Translations under genes and position numbers: made by a program
Part shown: positions 6,786 to 14,915 of the stretch, in pieces
Position numbering within the stretch: position 1 is the first letter of the stretch
Layout: each line of letters starts with the position of its first letter
The notes under the pieces: generated by a model
The model's database searches: none
Told to the model about the DNA's origin: nothing
The model's input: the letters and a program-made list of their open reading frames with translations, nothing else
NCBI GenBank assembly: GCA_041917975.1
Contig: JAYRWN010000278.1
Location: 1 to 15,434 of the forward strand
Length of the DNA: 15,434 bases
Direction: 5' to 3'
Source: JAYRWN01 sp041917975
Lineage (GTDB): Bacteria; Bacteroidota; Bacteroidia; Chitinophagales; Saprospiraceae

Positions 6786-6808
6786 GCCGGTAGTCGATCA
6801 GAGGGCAT
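6786..6808 (-). other. Scar of the recombinase gene start
   Basis: GCCGGTAGT, eleven variable bases, then CATGTG aligns without gaps to the start region of the recombinase gene at 5455-5480. The homology fades within about ten codons, giving MPSDRLPATR here against MTPEVLPAML there. A recombinase gene of the same kind therefore once began here directly downstream of the serine hydrolase, and was lost or replaced by the PNPOx segment. Confidence 0.5.
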
Positions 6809-7323
6809 GTGAATGGGTTTAGTCCTGCTTCAAATATAGTCACGGACACCTGAGCAAACTAAACACGTTCGGAGAAATATTTTAACGACCAGTTTCGGAT
6901 GCTGGTCTGAGTCATCCGTTAGGCCATGTTTCCTAAATAAGATTTACAAAGGATTTCCTGTAAAATTTTCACCGATTAACCCGGCGGATCCTATTTAATA
7001 ATTTGCCCCAATTGACTCCAAAATTCCTGATGGAAACTGATCGGCACGGGTTTATCATCCGGAGCTTCGCCCATCCGCACTACCACGATGTTTAAACTGG
7101 GAATCACTTCGATGAACTGTCCATTTTTACCCATGGCCGCAAACAAATCAGCCGGCGCTGACGGCACCAGAGATACCGGAATGGAAAAGGTCACGCCAGG
7201 GTAGACGATGCTGTTTTTACCGTTTAGCCACCACAGGTAGCCATAGGAACGGTTGAGATCCTGGGACGTCGTGGTCATCTCGGTAAAATACTTTTTATCT
7301 TTTAATACCGGCGTCTGATCCCA
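6786..7323. repeat. Direct repeat B, copy 2
   Basis: Parent copy of 5455-5987. It includes the 3' ~110 codons of the intact serine hydrolase gene and the intergenic DNA downstream of it. Both copies share GATTTACAAAGGATTTCCTG and the CGGACACCTGAG word in the intergenic part. Confidence 0.9.
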
Positions 7324-8115
7324 ATCCCCTTTATTTAAAATCAATAAGCCAAAACGGGCGGCATCCCGAGCGGTACTCCAGTAGATGTTGTTAGATCCTG
7401 TTTTAATCCACGTCCCCTGCATGCCGGTAAATTGTTCCACTTTGGTATCACAAAATAAATTGTAGGATATACCGGCTGCTTTACTCACGACCTGCTCCAG
7501 TAAGGTGTAAACGCCATTATGATAGAACCACTGGGTCCCCGCATCAACCTTGTAATTCAGACAGTCCGGTGTGGTGCAGTCCAGATCGTCGATACCAAAA
7601 TCCAATCCGGACGTCATGGTCAGCTGATGACGGATCGTGATCAGGTTCTCTTTTTCCAGGGGAGCGGAGGTCCACCGGCCGAGGTATTGGGACGTTTTAT
7701 CGTTGATATTCAACAAACCATCCTGCTGCGCTATACCCACCAGCGTAGCGGTCAATGACTTGCCGGCGGAAGCCCAGTACCACTGCGCACTGCGGTCGAA
7801 ATCGCCCGTGCCCACGATGGATTTACCCCAATATTTTTCGACAACTATTTTACCGTTTTTTAAAATAACCAAAGCGCGGGTATTTTTACCCTGCAAATAG
7901 GTATAAAAATCCGCCAGTTTTCCGGTATCCCACTGTAAACTTTCCGGGGTCTGGCTCTCCCAGGTATCCCCGAGTAAAGGAGGAAAATATAAACTACCGC
8001 TGGGCGTACCATCCGGATTTATTTCTTGTTGTTTCTGACAAGCAATCACCAGCCACAATCCACACAACCACCACCAACGACGCATAAGATTAGAATTTTT
8101 ATACCTTGGATGCAT
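6991..8115 (-). CDS. Serine hydrolase lipoprotein, beta-lactamase class C / penicillin-binding protein-like
   Basis: A 374-residue protein of the serine beta-lactamase-like superfamily. A lipoprotein signal ends in LVIAC; the second ATG (position 8085, MRRWWWLCG) gives the more typical short signal and may be the real start. Nucleophile motif SAGK (Ser116, Lys119) is followed by SLTATLVG, then LTMTSGLDFG, the YHN motif (Tyr198-Asn200), and the C-terminal block AAMGKNGQFIEVIPSLNIVVVRMGE. This is the layout of 6-aminohexanoate-dimer hydrolase, esterase and DD-peptidase relatives; the substrate is not determined. It would be anchored in the periplasm or outer membrane. Its 3' third has been duplicated to 5659-5987. 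No co-directional partner upstream, so probably monocistronic. Confidence 0.88.
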   Translation of the reverse strand: MHPRYKNSNLMRRWWWLCGLWLVIACQKQQEINPDGTPSGSLYFPPLLGDTWESQTPESLQWDTGKLADFYTYLQGKNTRALVILKNGKIVVEKYWGKSIVGTGDFDRSAQWYWASAGKSLTATLVGIAQQDGLLNINDKTSQYLGRWTSAPLEKENLITIRHQLTMTSGLDFGIDDLDCTTPDCLNYKVDAGTQWFYHNGVYTLLEQVVSKAAGISYNLFCDTKVEQFTGMQGTWIKTGSNNIYWSTARDAARFGLLILNKGDWDQTPVLKDKKYFTEMTTTSQDLNRSYGYLWWLNGKNSIVYPGVTFSIPVSLVPSAPADLFAAMGKNGQFIEVIPSLNIVVVRMGEAPDDKPVPISFHQEFWSQLGQIIK

Positions 8116-8594
8116 AAATCCTGCCAGGGTTTAATCTGAAAATTGAGATTTATAAAAAATTAACTGGCGAAAAACAGTTCAATAATTATCCGGCTAATAA
8201 AAACTGGCTGATGGAATGCTGACCACAGTATGGCAATTGGATTATGAAACTTTTCTTCGTTATCCCTGGTCGGTAAAACGAAAGCTCTGGCATAACCTGA
8301 CCATTTAAAATTAAAAATGAATGTCCGTGATCATACCTAATTTTCTGAGCAGCATAATTTCTTATGTCAATTAGACGATGCTGAAGTAATTTTTTTTGAA
8401 ATAATTATGACCTTATCCATTTTAGCTGAAAAGCGCTCAAAAATCCGTGAAAAACAAAATACTGTTTGAGCCATTCCGGACATTCATATAAAATTAATTT
8501 AAATTTTTAAGCCGAATGGTTCTATTAAATTGGTCAGGGATTTAGTGATAAATTAAATAATTAGTTCTTAAGTCTTAAGTTAAAAAAACGATCC
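8116..8594. other. Intergenic region between divergent genes
   Basis: About 480 AT-rich bases between the divergently transcribed serine hydrolase and 2H phosphoesterase genes, so it must hold both promoters, though I could not place either confidently. A weak inverted repeat (GCTCAAA/TTTGAGC, 8435-8471) and a short tandem CTTAAGTCTTAAGT (about 8569-8582) are visible. No supported gene. Confidence 0.5.
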
Positions 8595-9095
8595 ATGGGG
8601 CGGACCAGACTGCAACTGACTTTGTTTTTGCATGGGCAGGCACCGGTTATAGAGGAGATCAGGGTACGTTACAACCCTCTTCAGGCTCAGCTAATTGCTG
8701 CGCATGTCACCTTGTGCCGCGAGGACGAACTGGCTCAGCTTGAACTTATCAAAGATAACCTTTCCAGGCTGCAATTACCCTGGCCTTTGGTCATCCATTT
8801 TGGCCCTCCGCAACGATTCAATCAAGGCAAAGGGGTGCTATTAACGGCAGTAGGGGATTTGACGGACTTTGCCCACTTACGGCGTTTGGTGCTGGCCGGC
8901 ACCAACTCAGCACCCCGCGAACATCAAGCCCACCTGACCCTGATGCATCCACGCAATTCCGCCTGTACAGATGAAATATTTGCTCAGCTTTTAAACTATA
9001 CCTTTCCTTCCGCCCTGACTTTTAGTCGCGTTTGCCTAATCATACAAACCGATCAGCAGCCCTGGAAACCCCTGGACGAATTTTCATTGATCTAA
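8595..9095 (+). CDS. 2'-5' RNA ligase / 2H phosphoesterase superfamily protein
   Basis: A 166-residue cytoplasmic protein with the two HxTx motifs defining the 2H phosphoesterase superfamily: HVTL at residues 37-40 and HLTL at 113-116, with the usual spacing of about 75 residues. Members ligate or hydrolyse 2'-5' or cyclic phosphodiester bonds in RNA and nucleotides; which reaction applies is unknown. Length fits the short bacterial forms. It stands alone on the plus strand between the hydrolase and the GH172 gene, with a 128-base gap to the latter, so co-transcription is possible but not shown. Start ATG at 8595 follows a run of A residues without a clear Shine-Dalgarno. Confidence 0.85.
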   Translation: MGRTRLQLTLFLHGQAPVIEEIRVRYNPLQAQLIAAHVTLCREDELAQLELIKDNLSRLQLPWPLVIHFGPPQRFNQGKGVLLTAVGDLTDFAHLRRLVLAGTNSAPREHQAHLTLMHPRNSACTDEIFAQLLNYTFPSALTFSRVCLIIQTDQQPWKPLDEFSLI

Positions 9096-9223
9096 CCGGC
9101 TAAAAACTGATTTTCTTGAGTCCCACTAAATTAAGAACAGGTAAAAAGTTTTTTCATCCAGTTTATAGAAGCCATGCGCAGAAATCTGTAAATTGTTGAT
9201 TCACTTTTTTAATCGTTAGAATC

Positions 9224-10387
9224 ATGCAAAAACTAATCATAACTGTGTTGCTGGCAAGTTTCAGTTTTGCCCTCGGTATTGGACAAAACAATTTTAACGG
9301 CATTGAGAGCCATCTGGGCAATCTATTCCGTCTGTCACCGGCCAAGAGCCGCTCCATCAGCCCCGAAAATTTCACTGGCGCCAAGGGCGAAGGCGGCAAA
9401 GCCATTACCGGTAATGGAGCCAATGCGTCGCGCGATCTGGGCCAGGGGTGGAAAGTGAGTCCTAGCGTTACCATTAAATCTAAAACCACCTTTACACTGG
9501 CTGACATCGAAGGACCGGGATCCATTCAGCACATCTGGATGACCCCGACCGGCAACTGGCGATGGAGCATCCTGCGCATCTACTGGGATGACGAGACCAA
9601 CCCCTCGGTAGAATGTCCGGTGGGAGACTTTTTCGGCATGGCCTGGGGCCAATATGCGCCGCTGCAGTCTTTGGCTGTTTGTGTTAACCCGGGCTCAGCG
9701 TTTAATTGTTATTGGCCGATGCCCTTCCGTAAAAAATGTCGCATCACCATGGAAAACATCGACGAAAAAGATATGGTGCTGTACTATCAGATTGACTATC
9801 TCCTCACCGAGGTACCGGCGGATGCCGCTTATTTTCATGCCCAGTTCAGACGGACGAACCCTCTGCCGTACAAAACCGATTACACCCTGGTGGATAACAT
9901 CAAAGGCCGTGGGCATTATGTAGGAACTTTTCTGGCCTGGGGTGTACACAACAACGGCTGGTGGGGTGAAGGGGAAATCAAGTTTTTTATGGATGGCGAT
10001 GGGCAGTGGCCTACCATCTGCGGCACCGGTACGGAAGATTACATCTGCGGCTCATATAACTTTGATACCCGGCAAAAAAATGCGGCCGGTATAGAACAAA
10101 ATGCTTATACGGTCTTCTCTTCTCCCTACACCGGCTTACACCAGGTGATCAAAGGGGATGGACTCTACAATGTTTCGCAGCGTTTTGGCATGTACCGCTG
10201 GCATCTCAACGATCCCATCCGCTTTGAAAAAGACCTGCGGGTGACCATTCAAGCTCTGGGCTGGCGCAGCGGTGGCCGTTATCTGCCGCTGCAGGATGAC
10301 ATGGCCTCGGTGGTCTATTGGTATCAGACGGAGCCGCATCAGGCTTTTCCACCCATGTTGAGCAAGGACCAGCTGGAAGTGAATTAA
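9224..10387 (+). CDS. GH172 / DUF2961 family secreted glycoside hydrolase
   Basis: A 387-residue protein with a signal peptide (residues 1-20, ending ALGIGQ). It matches DUF2961, now GH172: early GGKAI..NG, GPGSIQHIWMT, LRIYWDDETNPSVECPVGDFFG, and WWGEGEIKFFMDGD plus PTICGTGTEDYICGSYNF. The glutamates in GEGEIKF (Glu249/251) and TEDY (Glu271) lie where the GH172 catalytic pair is expected. Characterised members act on furanosides, such as difructose dianhydride I and D-arabinofuranosides; the substrate here is unproven. Probably periplasmic or exported. The next gene starts 56 bases downstream in the same direction and is also exported, so the two probably form one operon. Confidence 0.9.
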   Translation: MQKLIITVLLASFSFALGIGQNNFNGIESHLGNLFRLSPAKSRSISPENFTGAKGEGGKAITGNGANASRDLGQGWKVSPSVTIKSKTTFTLADIEGPGSIQHIWMTPTGNWRWSILRIYWDDETNPSVECPVGDFFGMAWGQYAPLQSLAVCVNPGSAFNCYWPMPFRKKCRITMENIDEKDMVLYYQIDYLLTEVPADAAYFHAQFRRTNPLPYKTDYTLVDNIKGRGHYVGTFLAWGVHNNGWWGEGEIKFFMDGDGQWPTICGTGTEDYICGSYNFDTRQKNAAGIEQNAYTVFSSPYTGLHQVIKGDGLYNVSQRFGMYRWHLNDPIRFEKDLRVTIQALGWRSGGRYLPLQDDMASVVYWYQTEPHQAFPPMLSKDQLEVN

Positions 10388-10443
10388 CTTGCGTTTCAGC
10401 GCCGGGACCCAATCAGAATTAATTATTTTTCAACGCCAGCACC

Positions 10444-11970
10444 ATGTATAAAATTTTTAACTGCTTCCTCGCTTTCAGCCTGTATGTCATATCCTCTTTG
10501 GGAGCGCAAACCGTCACCTTGACCCAAGACCGCTTACTGGATAAGATAAAAGGCGGCTGGGCAGGACAAACGATTGGTGTGACCTTCGGTGGTCCCTATG
10601 AGTTTGCTTACCAGGGCACCTTCATCAATGAATATCAGCCGCTCATCTGGTATGATGGTTATCTGAAAAAAACCATGACGGAAAACCCCGGTTTATACGA
10701 TGATTTGTATATGGACCTAAGTTTCGTGGAGGTGATCGAAAAATATGGATTAGATGCGCCAGTGGATTCGTTCGCGAACGCCTTTGCCCGCGCCGGATAT
10801 ATGTTGTGGCACGCCAACCAAGCCGGGCGTTATAACATTTTGCACGGCATAAAAGCGCCGCAAAGCGGACATTGGTTAAATAACCCCCATGCCGATTGTA
10901 TAGATTACCAGATCGAAGCGGATTATGCCGGGCTGATGAGTCCGGGTATGCCCAATGCCGCCTCGGCCATCAGTGATAAAGTGGGCCACATCATGAATTA
11001 TGGCGATGGCTGGTATGGCGGCGTGTATCTGGGAGCTATTTATGCCTTGGCCTTCGTCCATGAAAACATCCCTTTCCTGGTGGAAGAAGCGCTGAAAACC
11101 ATACCTCCCCAGAGTGAATTTTCTCAGTGTATTCGTGATGTCCTGCATTGGTACCGTCAGTATCCCGGGGACTGGAAGCTTACCTGGTTTGAAGTGCAGC
11201 GCAAATGGGCGGACGACATCGGTTGCCCGGAAGGAGTTTTTGATGCCTTTAACATTGATGCCAAAGTAAATGCCGCTTATGTAGTCATCGGTCTCTTATA
11301 TGGCCAGGGCGATTTCGGAAAAACCCTGGATATCGCTACCCGCTGCGGACAAGATGCCGATTGTAATCCAGCCTCCGCCGGTGGGATTCTGGGCACCATC
11401 ATCGGTTATAACAATATCCCGGACTACTGGAAACAAGGGCTCGCCGAAGCCGAAAAACTGGATTTTAAGTACACGACGATGAGTCTGGAGGAGGTGTATC
11501 AAATCAGTATGAAACATGCCTTGCTCAACATCCGTCGACATGGGGGTCAGGTCACCGGGAATCAGGTGGTCATCCAGACGCAAGATCCGCTGCCGGTCCG
11601 TTATGAAAAAAGTTTTCCCGGGTTATATCCGGTAGCTAAACTGCCGGTCCGGCGGGAGCAGGGTGATGACTTAAGGTTCAGCTTTGAGTTCTCCGGCGTG
11701 GGGTTTGTTTTACGGGGTGAAACTGCGCCTTGGGGTAGTCAGAGTGAGGCGGTCATTCACGTCGAATTATTTATTGATGGCTCGAAAAAAGAAACTATTG
11801 CCTTACCCGTAAGTTATACGACGCGCCGCTACGAATTAGCCTGGAATTATACTCTGAATAAAGGGAAACATGATGTACAATTAGTCATTCCGTCTCCCCA
11901 GACTGCGCCTACCCTCAAAGTATGGGAAGCTATCGTCTACGACGACCGGCCGGCCAGAACGGGCCAATAA
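10444..11970 (+). CDS. Secreted ADP-ribosylglycohydrolase-fold protein
   Basis: A 508-residue protein with a signal peptide (about 1-21, SLGAQ). Residues 30-360 show the ADP-ribosylglycohydrolase fold: KIKGGWAGQTIGVTFGGP, the metal-binding DDLYMDL segment (Asp86, Asp87, Asp91) and the late DIATRCGQDADCNPASAGGILG block (Asp304, Asp306, Asn308). The usual TDDT box is changed to YDDLYMD, a form common in secreted Bacteroidota homologues. The last ~110 residues form a beta-rich domain that could bind carbohydrate. Because it is exported and paired with a GH172 gene, it more likely cleaves a ribosyl- or furanosyl-type glycoside than protein ADP-ribose; that is inference. Convergent with the minus-strand set to the right. 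Confidence 0.87.
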   Translation: MYKIFNCFLAFSLYVISSLGAQTVTLTQDRLLDKIKGGWAGQTIGVTFGGPYEFAYQGTFINEYQPLIWYDGYLKKTMTENPGLYDDLYMDLSFVEVIEKYGLDAPVDSFANAFARAGYMLWHANQAGRYNILHGIKAPQSGHWLNNPHADCIDYQIEADYAGLMSPGMPNAASAISDKVGHIMNYGDGWYGGVYLGAIYALAFVHENIPFLVEEALKTIPPQSEFSQCIRDVLHWYRQYPGDWKLTWFEVQRKWADDIGCPEGVFDAFNIDAKVNAAYVVIGLLYGQGDFGKTLDIATRCGQDADCNPASAGGILGTIIGYNNIPDYWKQGLAEAEKLDFKYTTMSLEEVYQISMKHALLNIRRHGGQVTGNQVVIQTQDPLPVRYEKSFPGLYPVAKLPVRREQGDDLRFSFEFSGVGFVLRGETAPWGSQSEAVIHVELFIDGSKKETIALPVSYTTRRYELAWNYTLNKGKHDVQLVIPSPQTAPTLKVWEAIVYDDRPARTGQ

Positions 11971-12024
11971 AGGGTGGAAGCGAGGGGGCAGTTTTTTGAC
12001 CTTCTTTGCGGAAAACCAGATTAG

Positions 12025-12888
12025 TTATGCCGGACCCATCAATTCGAGGGTGGAATAATGTTCCCCCTGGCGCAGGACTTTAAATTTCTGACCAATGCGC
12101 GCCGCTTCATAAGCAAATTCTTTAGGGTTGGCGGTATTAAACTTAAACATATCATAATGGCAGGGGATGACTACTTCGGCGTCAATGGCGTGAGCCAGTC
12201 CGGCTGCTTCCCGGCAATTCAAGTTGCCGGCTACCCGCCGCTCAGGTATGTCCCCATTGATCGGCAATAAAGCGATATTGATACGCCATGGTTTTAATAA
12301 AGCGGTCATGCCTTCGTACCAAAGCGTATCCCCGCTGTGATAAACCGTCCAGGGACCCATTTTTATCACGTAACCCAGGTATTTAAGTTTCCCGGCCTCG
12401 TCTTTTTCTAATGTATTATGCGCCGCCGGTACGGCATGAAAAGTAAAAACACCCACTTCATACTTATCACCGGCATCCAGGCCTACCGGCCAGGTTGATG
12501 GGCAAGCCAGTCGTTCGGCCACCAGGGCGCGGTTAGCTTCCGGTATAAGTATCACCAGGTCTTTATTGTGCGCGATTAGGGGTAATAAAGTTTGGGCATC
12601 CAGGTGATCGGTGTGCAGATGGCTGCTGGTCACCGCCGAGATACCCGTCAGTAATTCCGGGTTTATTACACGGGCACTCATGCGTACGTGCGGTTTATCC
12701 GTTGAGGCGTATTTTTCCGTTAAACTGTCGGACAGATATGGGTCCAATAAGATTTGTTGACCACGATACATCAGCAGAAAACCGCTTTGTCCCAGCCACC
12801 ACACGTGCAAGTGGTCATGTTCCTGACTCCACCAATGCACGTCTTCCAGTAAGTCGTAATCTTGTTTATGCGGTCTAATTAATTCCAT
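12025..12888 (-). CDS. UlaG-like metallo-beta-lactamase-fold hydrolase
   Basis: A cytoplasmic MBL-fold enzyme of 287 residues when started at ATG 12888. An upstream in-frame start at 13017 would overlap the preceding gene and adds no family-like sequence. Zinc-binding HLHTDH (His90, His92, Asp94, His95) is followed by AAHN, YHSGDTLWYEGM and PCHYDMFKFNTANP, the pattern of the UlaG (L-ascorbate-6-phosphate lactonase) branch. In this setting it may open a sugar lactone or cyclic phosphate. It is last in a minus-strand series, 47 bases after the MetE-like gene, and converges with the ADP-ribosylglycohydrolase gene across 54 bases in which I see no convincing terminator hairpin. Confidence 0.85.
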   Translation of the reverse strand: MELIRPHKQDYDLLEDVHWWSQEHDHLHVWWLGQSGFLLMYRGQQILLDPYLSDSLTEKYASTDKPHVRMSARVINPELLTGISAVTSSHLHTDHLDAQTLLPLIAHNKDLVILIPEANRALVAERLACPSTWPVGLDAGDKYEVGVFTFHAVPAAHNTLEKDEAGKLKYLGYVIKMGPWTVYHSGDTLWYEGMTALLKPWRINIALLPINGDIPERRVAGNLNCREAAGLAHAIDAEVVIPCHYDMFKFNTANPKEFAYEAARIGQKFKVLRQGEHYSTLELMGPA

Positions 12889-12935
12889 AAGGCTCTGATT
12901 TATGGTCAGCCAAGGATGGAACGTGCCTGGTAAAT

Positions 12936-13955
12936 TTAACGCATTTGGCGTGCCCCTTCCACCATATTGATCAGTTTTTTTCGGGCAGCCCAGCGGGCCG
13001 TTTGACTTAATCCACAATCAGGCGCTACTGAAAGTTTTTCTGCCGGCACATATTTTAAGCAGAGTTTGATGCGTTCCATCACATCGCTTACGCTCTCAAT
13101 ATAATAATTTTTTACATCAATTATTCCAGCCGATACATCCATTTTTTCAGCAAAATGGCTCAGCAGTTCTACTTCTGCAAATTCACGATTAGCCAGTTCG
13201 ATATGTATTTCGTCCACATTTAAATCCAGAAAATCGGGTAACATGGGTTTGACGCTGCGGTATCCCACCGGCCGTCCTTTAAAATTCCCGAAACACATGT
13301 GAGTAGATAAACGGCAACGTCCAACCACTCCGGACACCGTGCGATTAAAAATATCTACGAACCGCCTGGTGTCCTCCCGGTAGGCATAACAGCTCATGGA
13401 CGGCTCATCAACGGTAATTTCAGTACATCCGGCTTTGACCAGGTCCTCCAGTTCTTTACGTACGATTGGTAAAAGAGCTTCAGTTATAGCATAACGGTCA
13501 TGATACATTTCGTTAGGCATCAGCCGGCCGCTAAGCGTATAGGGACCGGGTACACTGGCTTTCAGCACGGGGCCAGCCGGAGCTAAACGCTTCAGACGTT
13601 GATATTCACGGACAGCGCCAAGGCCACGAGGAGCTTCCAGGGGGCCAGTGATGGAATTTTTACCCCGCTGGTCATGCGCGGCCGGACCGAACCGCCGGGT
13701 TTCTTCATGATAGGGCGAAATACCATGAATATAACCATAAAAGGATAAATTAAAATCCAGGCGGGTTTGCTCCCCGTCGGTGATCACATCCAGGCCGGCG
13801 GCAAGCTGGTCATGGACAGCGGCGATGACCGCATCTTCCACCATTTCTTCAACATCGACCGGGCCAAATTCTTTAAGATGGGTGGAAGTAAATTCTAACC
13901 ACCCCGGGAAAGGATAACTGCCGATGACGGTGGTGCGAATAGGAATAGGTTGCAT
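12936..13955 (-). CDS. MetE C-terminal-domain-like (cobalamin-independent methionine synthase family) protein
   Basis: A 339-residue single-domain relative of the catalytic half of MetE. It opens with TTVIGSYPFPGWL and has ITDGEQTR, VPGPYTL, TVDEPSM and APDCGL. The thiol-activating zinc ligands are present: His219 and Cys221 in STHMCFGN, Glu253 in IHIELAN, Cys314 in PDCGL. This fold moves a methyl or alkyl group to or from a thiol; full-length MetE is about 750 residues, so this is the short form also seen in epoxyalkane:coenzyme M transferases. The N-terminal folate-recognition half is absent, so the true substrate is uncertain. It lies 114 bases after the SIS gene and 47 before the MBL gene, all on the same strand. 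Confidence 0.87.
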   Translation of the reverse strand: MQPIPIRTTVIGSYPFPGWLEFTSTHLKEFGPVDVEEMVEDAVIAAVHDQLAAGLDVITDGEQTRLDFNLSFYGYIHGISPYHEETRRFGPAAHDQRGKNSITGPLEAPRGLGAVREYQRLKRLAPAGPVLKASVPGPYTLSGRLMPNEMYHDRYAITEALLPIVRKELEDLVKAGCTEITVDEPSMSCYAYREDTRRFVDIFNRTVSGVVGRCRLSTHMCFGNFKGRPVGYRSVKPMLPDFLDLNVDEIHIELANREFAEVELLSHFAEKMDVSAGIIDVKNYYIESVSDVMERIKLCLKYVPAEKLSVAPDCGLSQTARWAARKKLINMVEGARQMR

Positions 13956-14069
13956 AAATCAGAAGTAATTTTTTAAGTTATAATTATATCCTAAGGTATT
14001 TCAGATGATGTTGTAATCACAAAAGATCGTTGCAGGTCATAGCCAGGTTAATAGTTCCAAATTTCCAAT

Positions 14070-14876
14070 TTAAGTATTTTTTTCCGAAACGTAGCTGGGG
14101 TAACCCACCTGAGCATAAAGTTTAGCCAGGCGATGGGCATGTTCGTCGTAAGCACTCTCGAACAGCTCCTGGGCGCGGGCCGGACCAACATGCACGGCAG
14201 CGGTCAGTACTTTTGGCGGGTGCCCGGCTAAAGTAAGTATACGGGCCGTTTCAGCTTTGATACAATTAATTATTAAGGCACCACCAACAGTAGAACCGGG
14301 TGACACCGGGGACTCCAGACCATGAATACGAATCATGGCATCCCCGGCCGGAGCGCCGGTATCCAGGACCAAGTGGGCGAAATCGTCTAACTTTTTGTCA
14401 TCAGCCCGTTTACTTTTACTCGCTTGCAGATGTTGACTGGTCACCAAAGCTACCGTGCGGACATTGTGTTCATAAAACCACTGGCCCATCTCTACCGGTA
14501 CTATGTTCGTCCCACTGGAAGAAATAATTAAGGCGCTGTCCTCCGGGTGAATATCGTAATTGCGCAGGATCCGCTCAGCCAGGCCGGACACATTCTCCAG
14601 ATACATAGCCTGGCGCTGGCCATTAGCGCCGACTACCAAATTATGAAAGGTTAAGGACAGCTCCACAATCGGATTAAACCCGGGGAAAGAACCATACCTG
14701 GGCCACATTTCCTCCACCATGATGCGGCTGTGCCCGGAGCCAAAAACATGCACCATACGTCCATGTAAAATACTTTCGGCAAACCATGAGGCGGCTTGGG
14801 CGATTTGTTCACGCTGTTGCCTCACCGAGTCTATGATGCCTTCACTGAGATTTAAGTATTGATTGATAACATCCAT
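14070..14876 (-). CDS. SIS-domain protein, UPF0309-like sugar isomerase family
   Basis: A 268-residue cytoplasmic protein with one SIS (phosphosugar-binding) domain. Sugar-phosphate contacts are expected at VHVFGSGHS (43-50) and at ALIISSSGTNIVPVEMG, followed by VRTVALVTSQ. The N-terminal helices, the HSRIMVEEMWPRYG segment and the closing HVGPARAQELFESAYDEHA agree with the UPF0309 subgroup. Such proteins are thought to isomerise or cleave phosphosugars, but no activity can be fixed here. It starts 39 bases after the ROK kinase stop, so both probably share one transcript, with the kinase supplying its phosphorylated substrate. Confidence 0.85.
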   Translation of the reverse strand: MDVINQYLNLSEGIIDSVRQQREQIAQAASWFAESILHGRMVHVFGSGHSRIMVEEMWPRYGSFPGFNPIVELSLTFHNLVVGANGQRQAMYLENVSGLAERILRNYDIHPEDSALIISSSGTNIVPVEMGQWFYEHNVRTVALVTSQHLQASKSKRADDKKLDDFAHLVLDTGAPAGDAMIRIHGLESPVSPGSTVGGALIINCIKAETARILTLAGHPPKVLTAAVHVGPARAQELFESAYDEHAHRLAKLYAQVGYPSYVSEKNT

Positions 14877-14915
14877 GGGAATTTTTGTCTAAATGTTTGC
14901 AGTCAAGATACAAGT

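Noticed and set aside
8435..8471. GCTCAAA/TTTGAGC inverted repeat as a terminator or operator
   Set aside because: Only seven base pairs with a 23-base loop, no U-tract and no known regulator; not enough to call a site.
9163..11583. Several minus-strand frames opposite the GH172 and ADP-ribosylglycohydrolase genes
   Set aside because: Shadows of two well-supported plus-strand genes in a higher-GC region.
12889..13017. N-terminal extension of the MBL-fold gene up to 13017
   Set aside because: It overlaps the end of the MetE-like gene by 82 bases and its sequence does not look like the family; ATG at 12888 is preferred.
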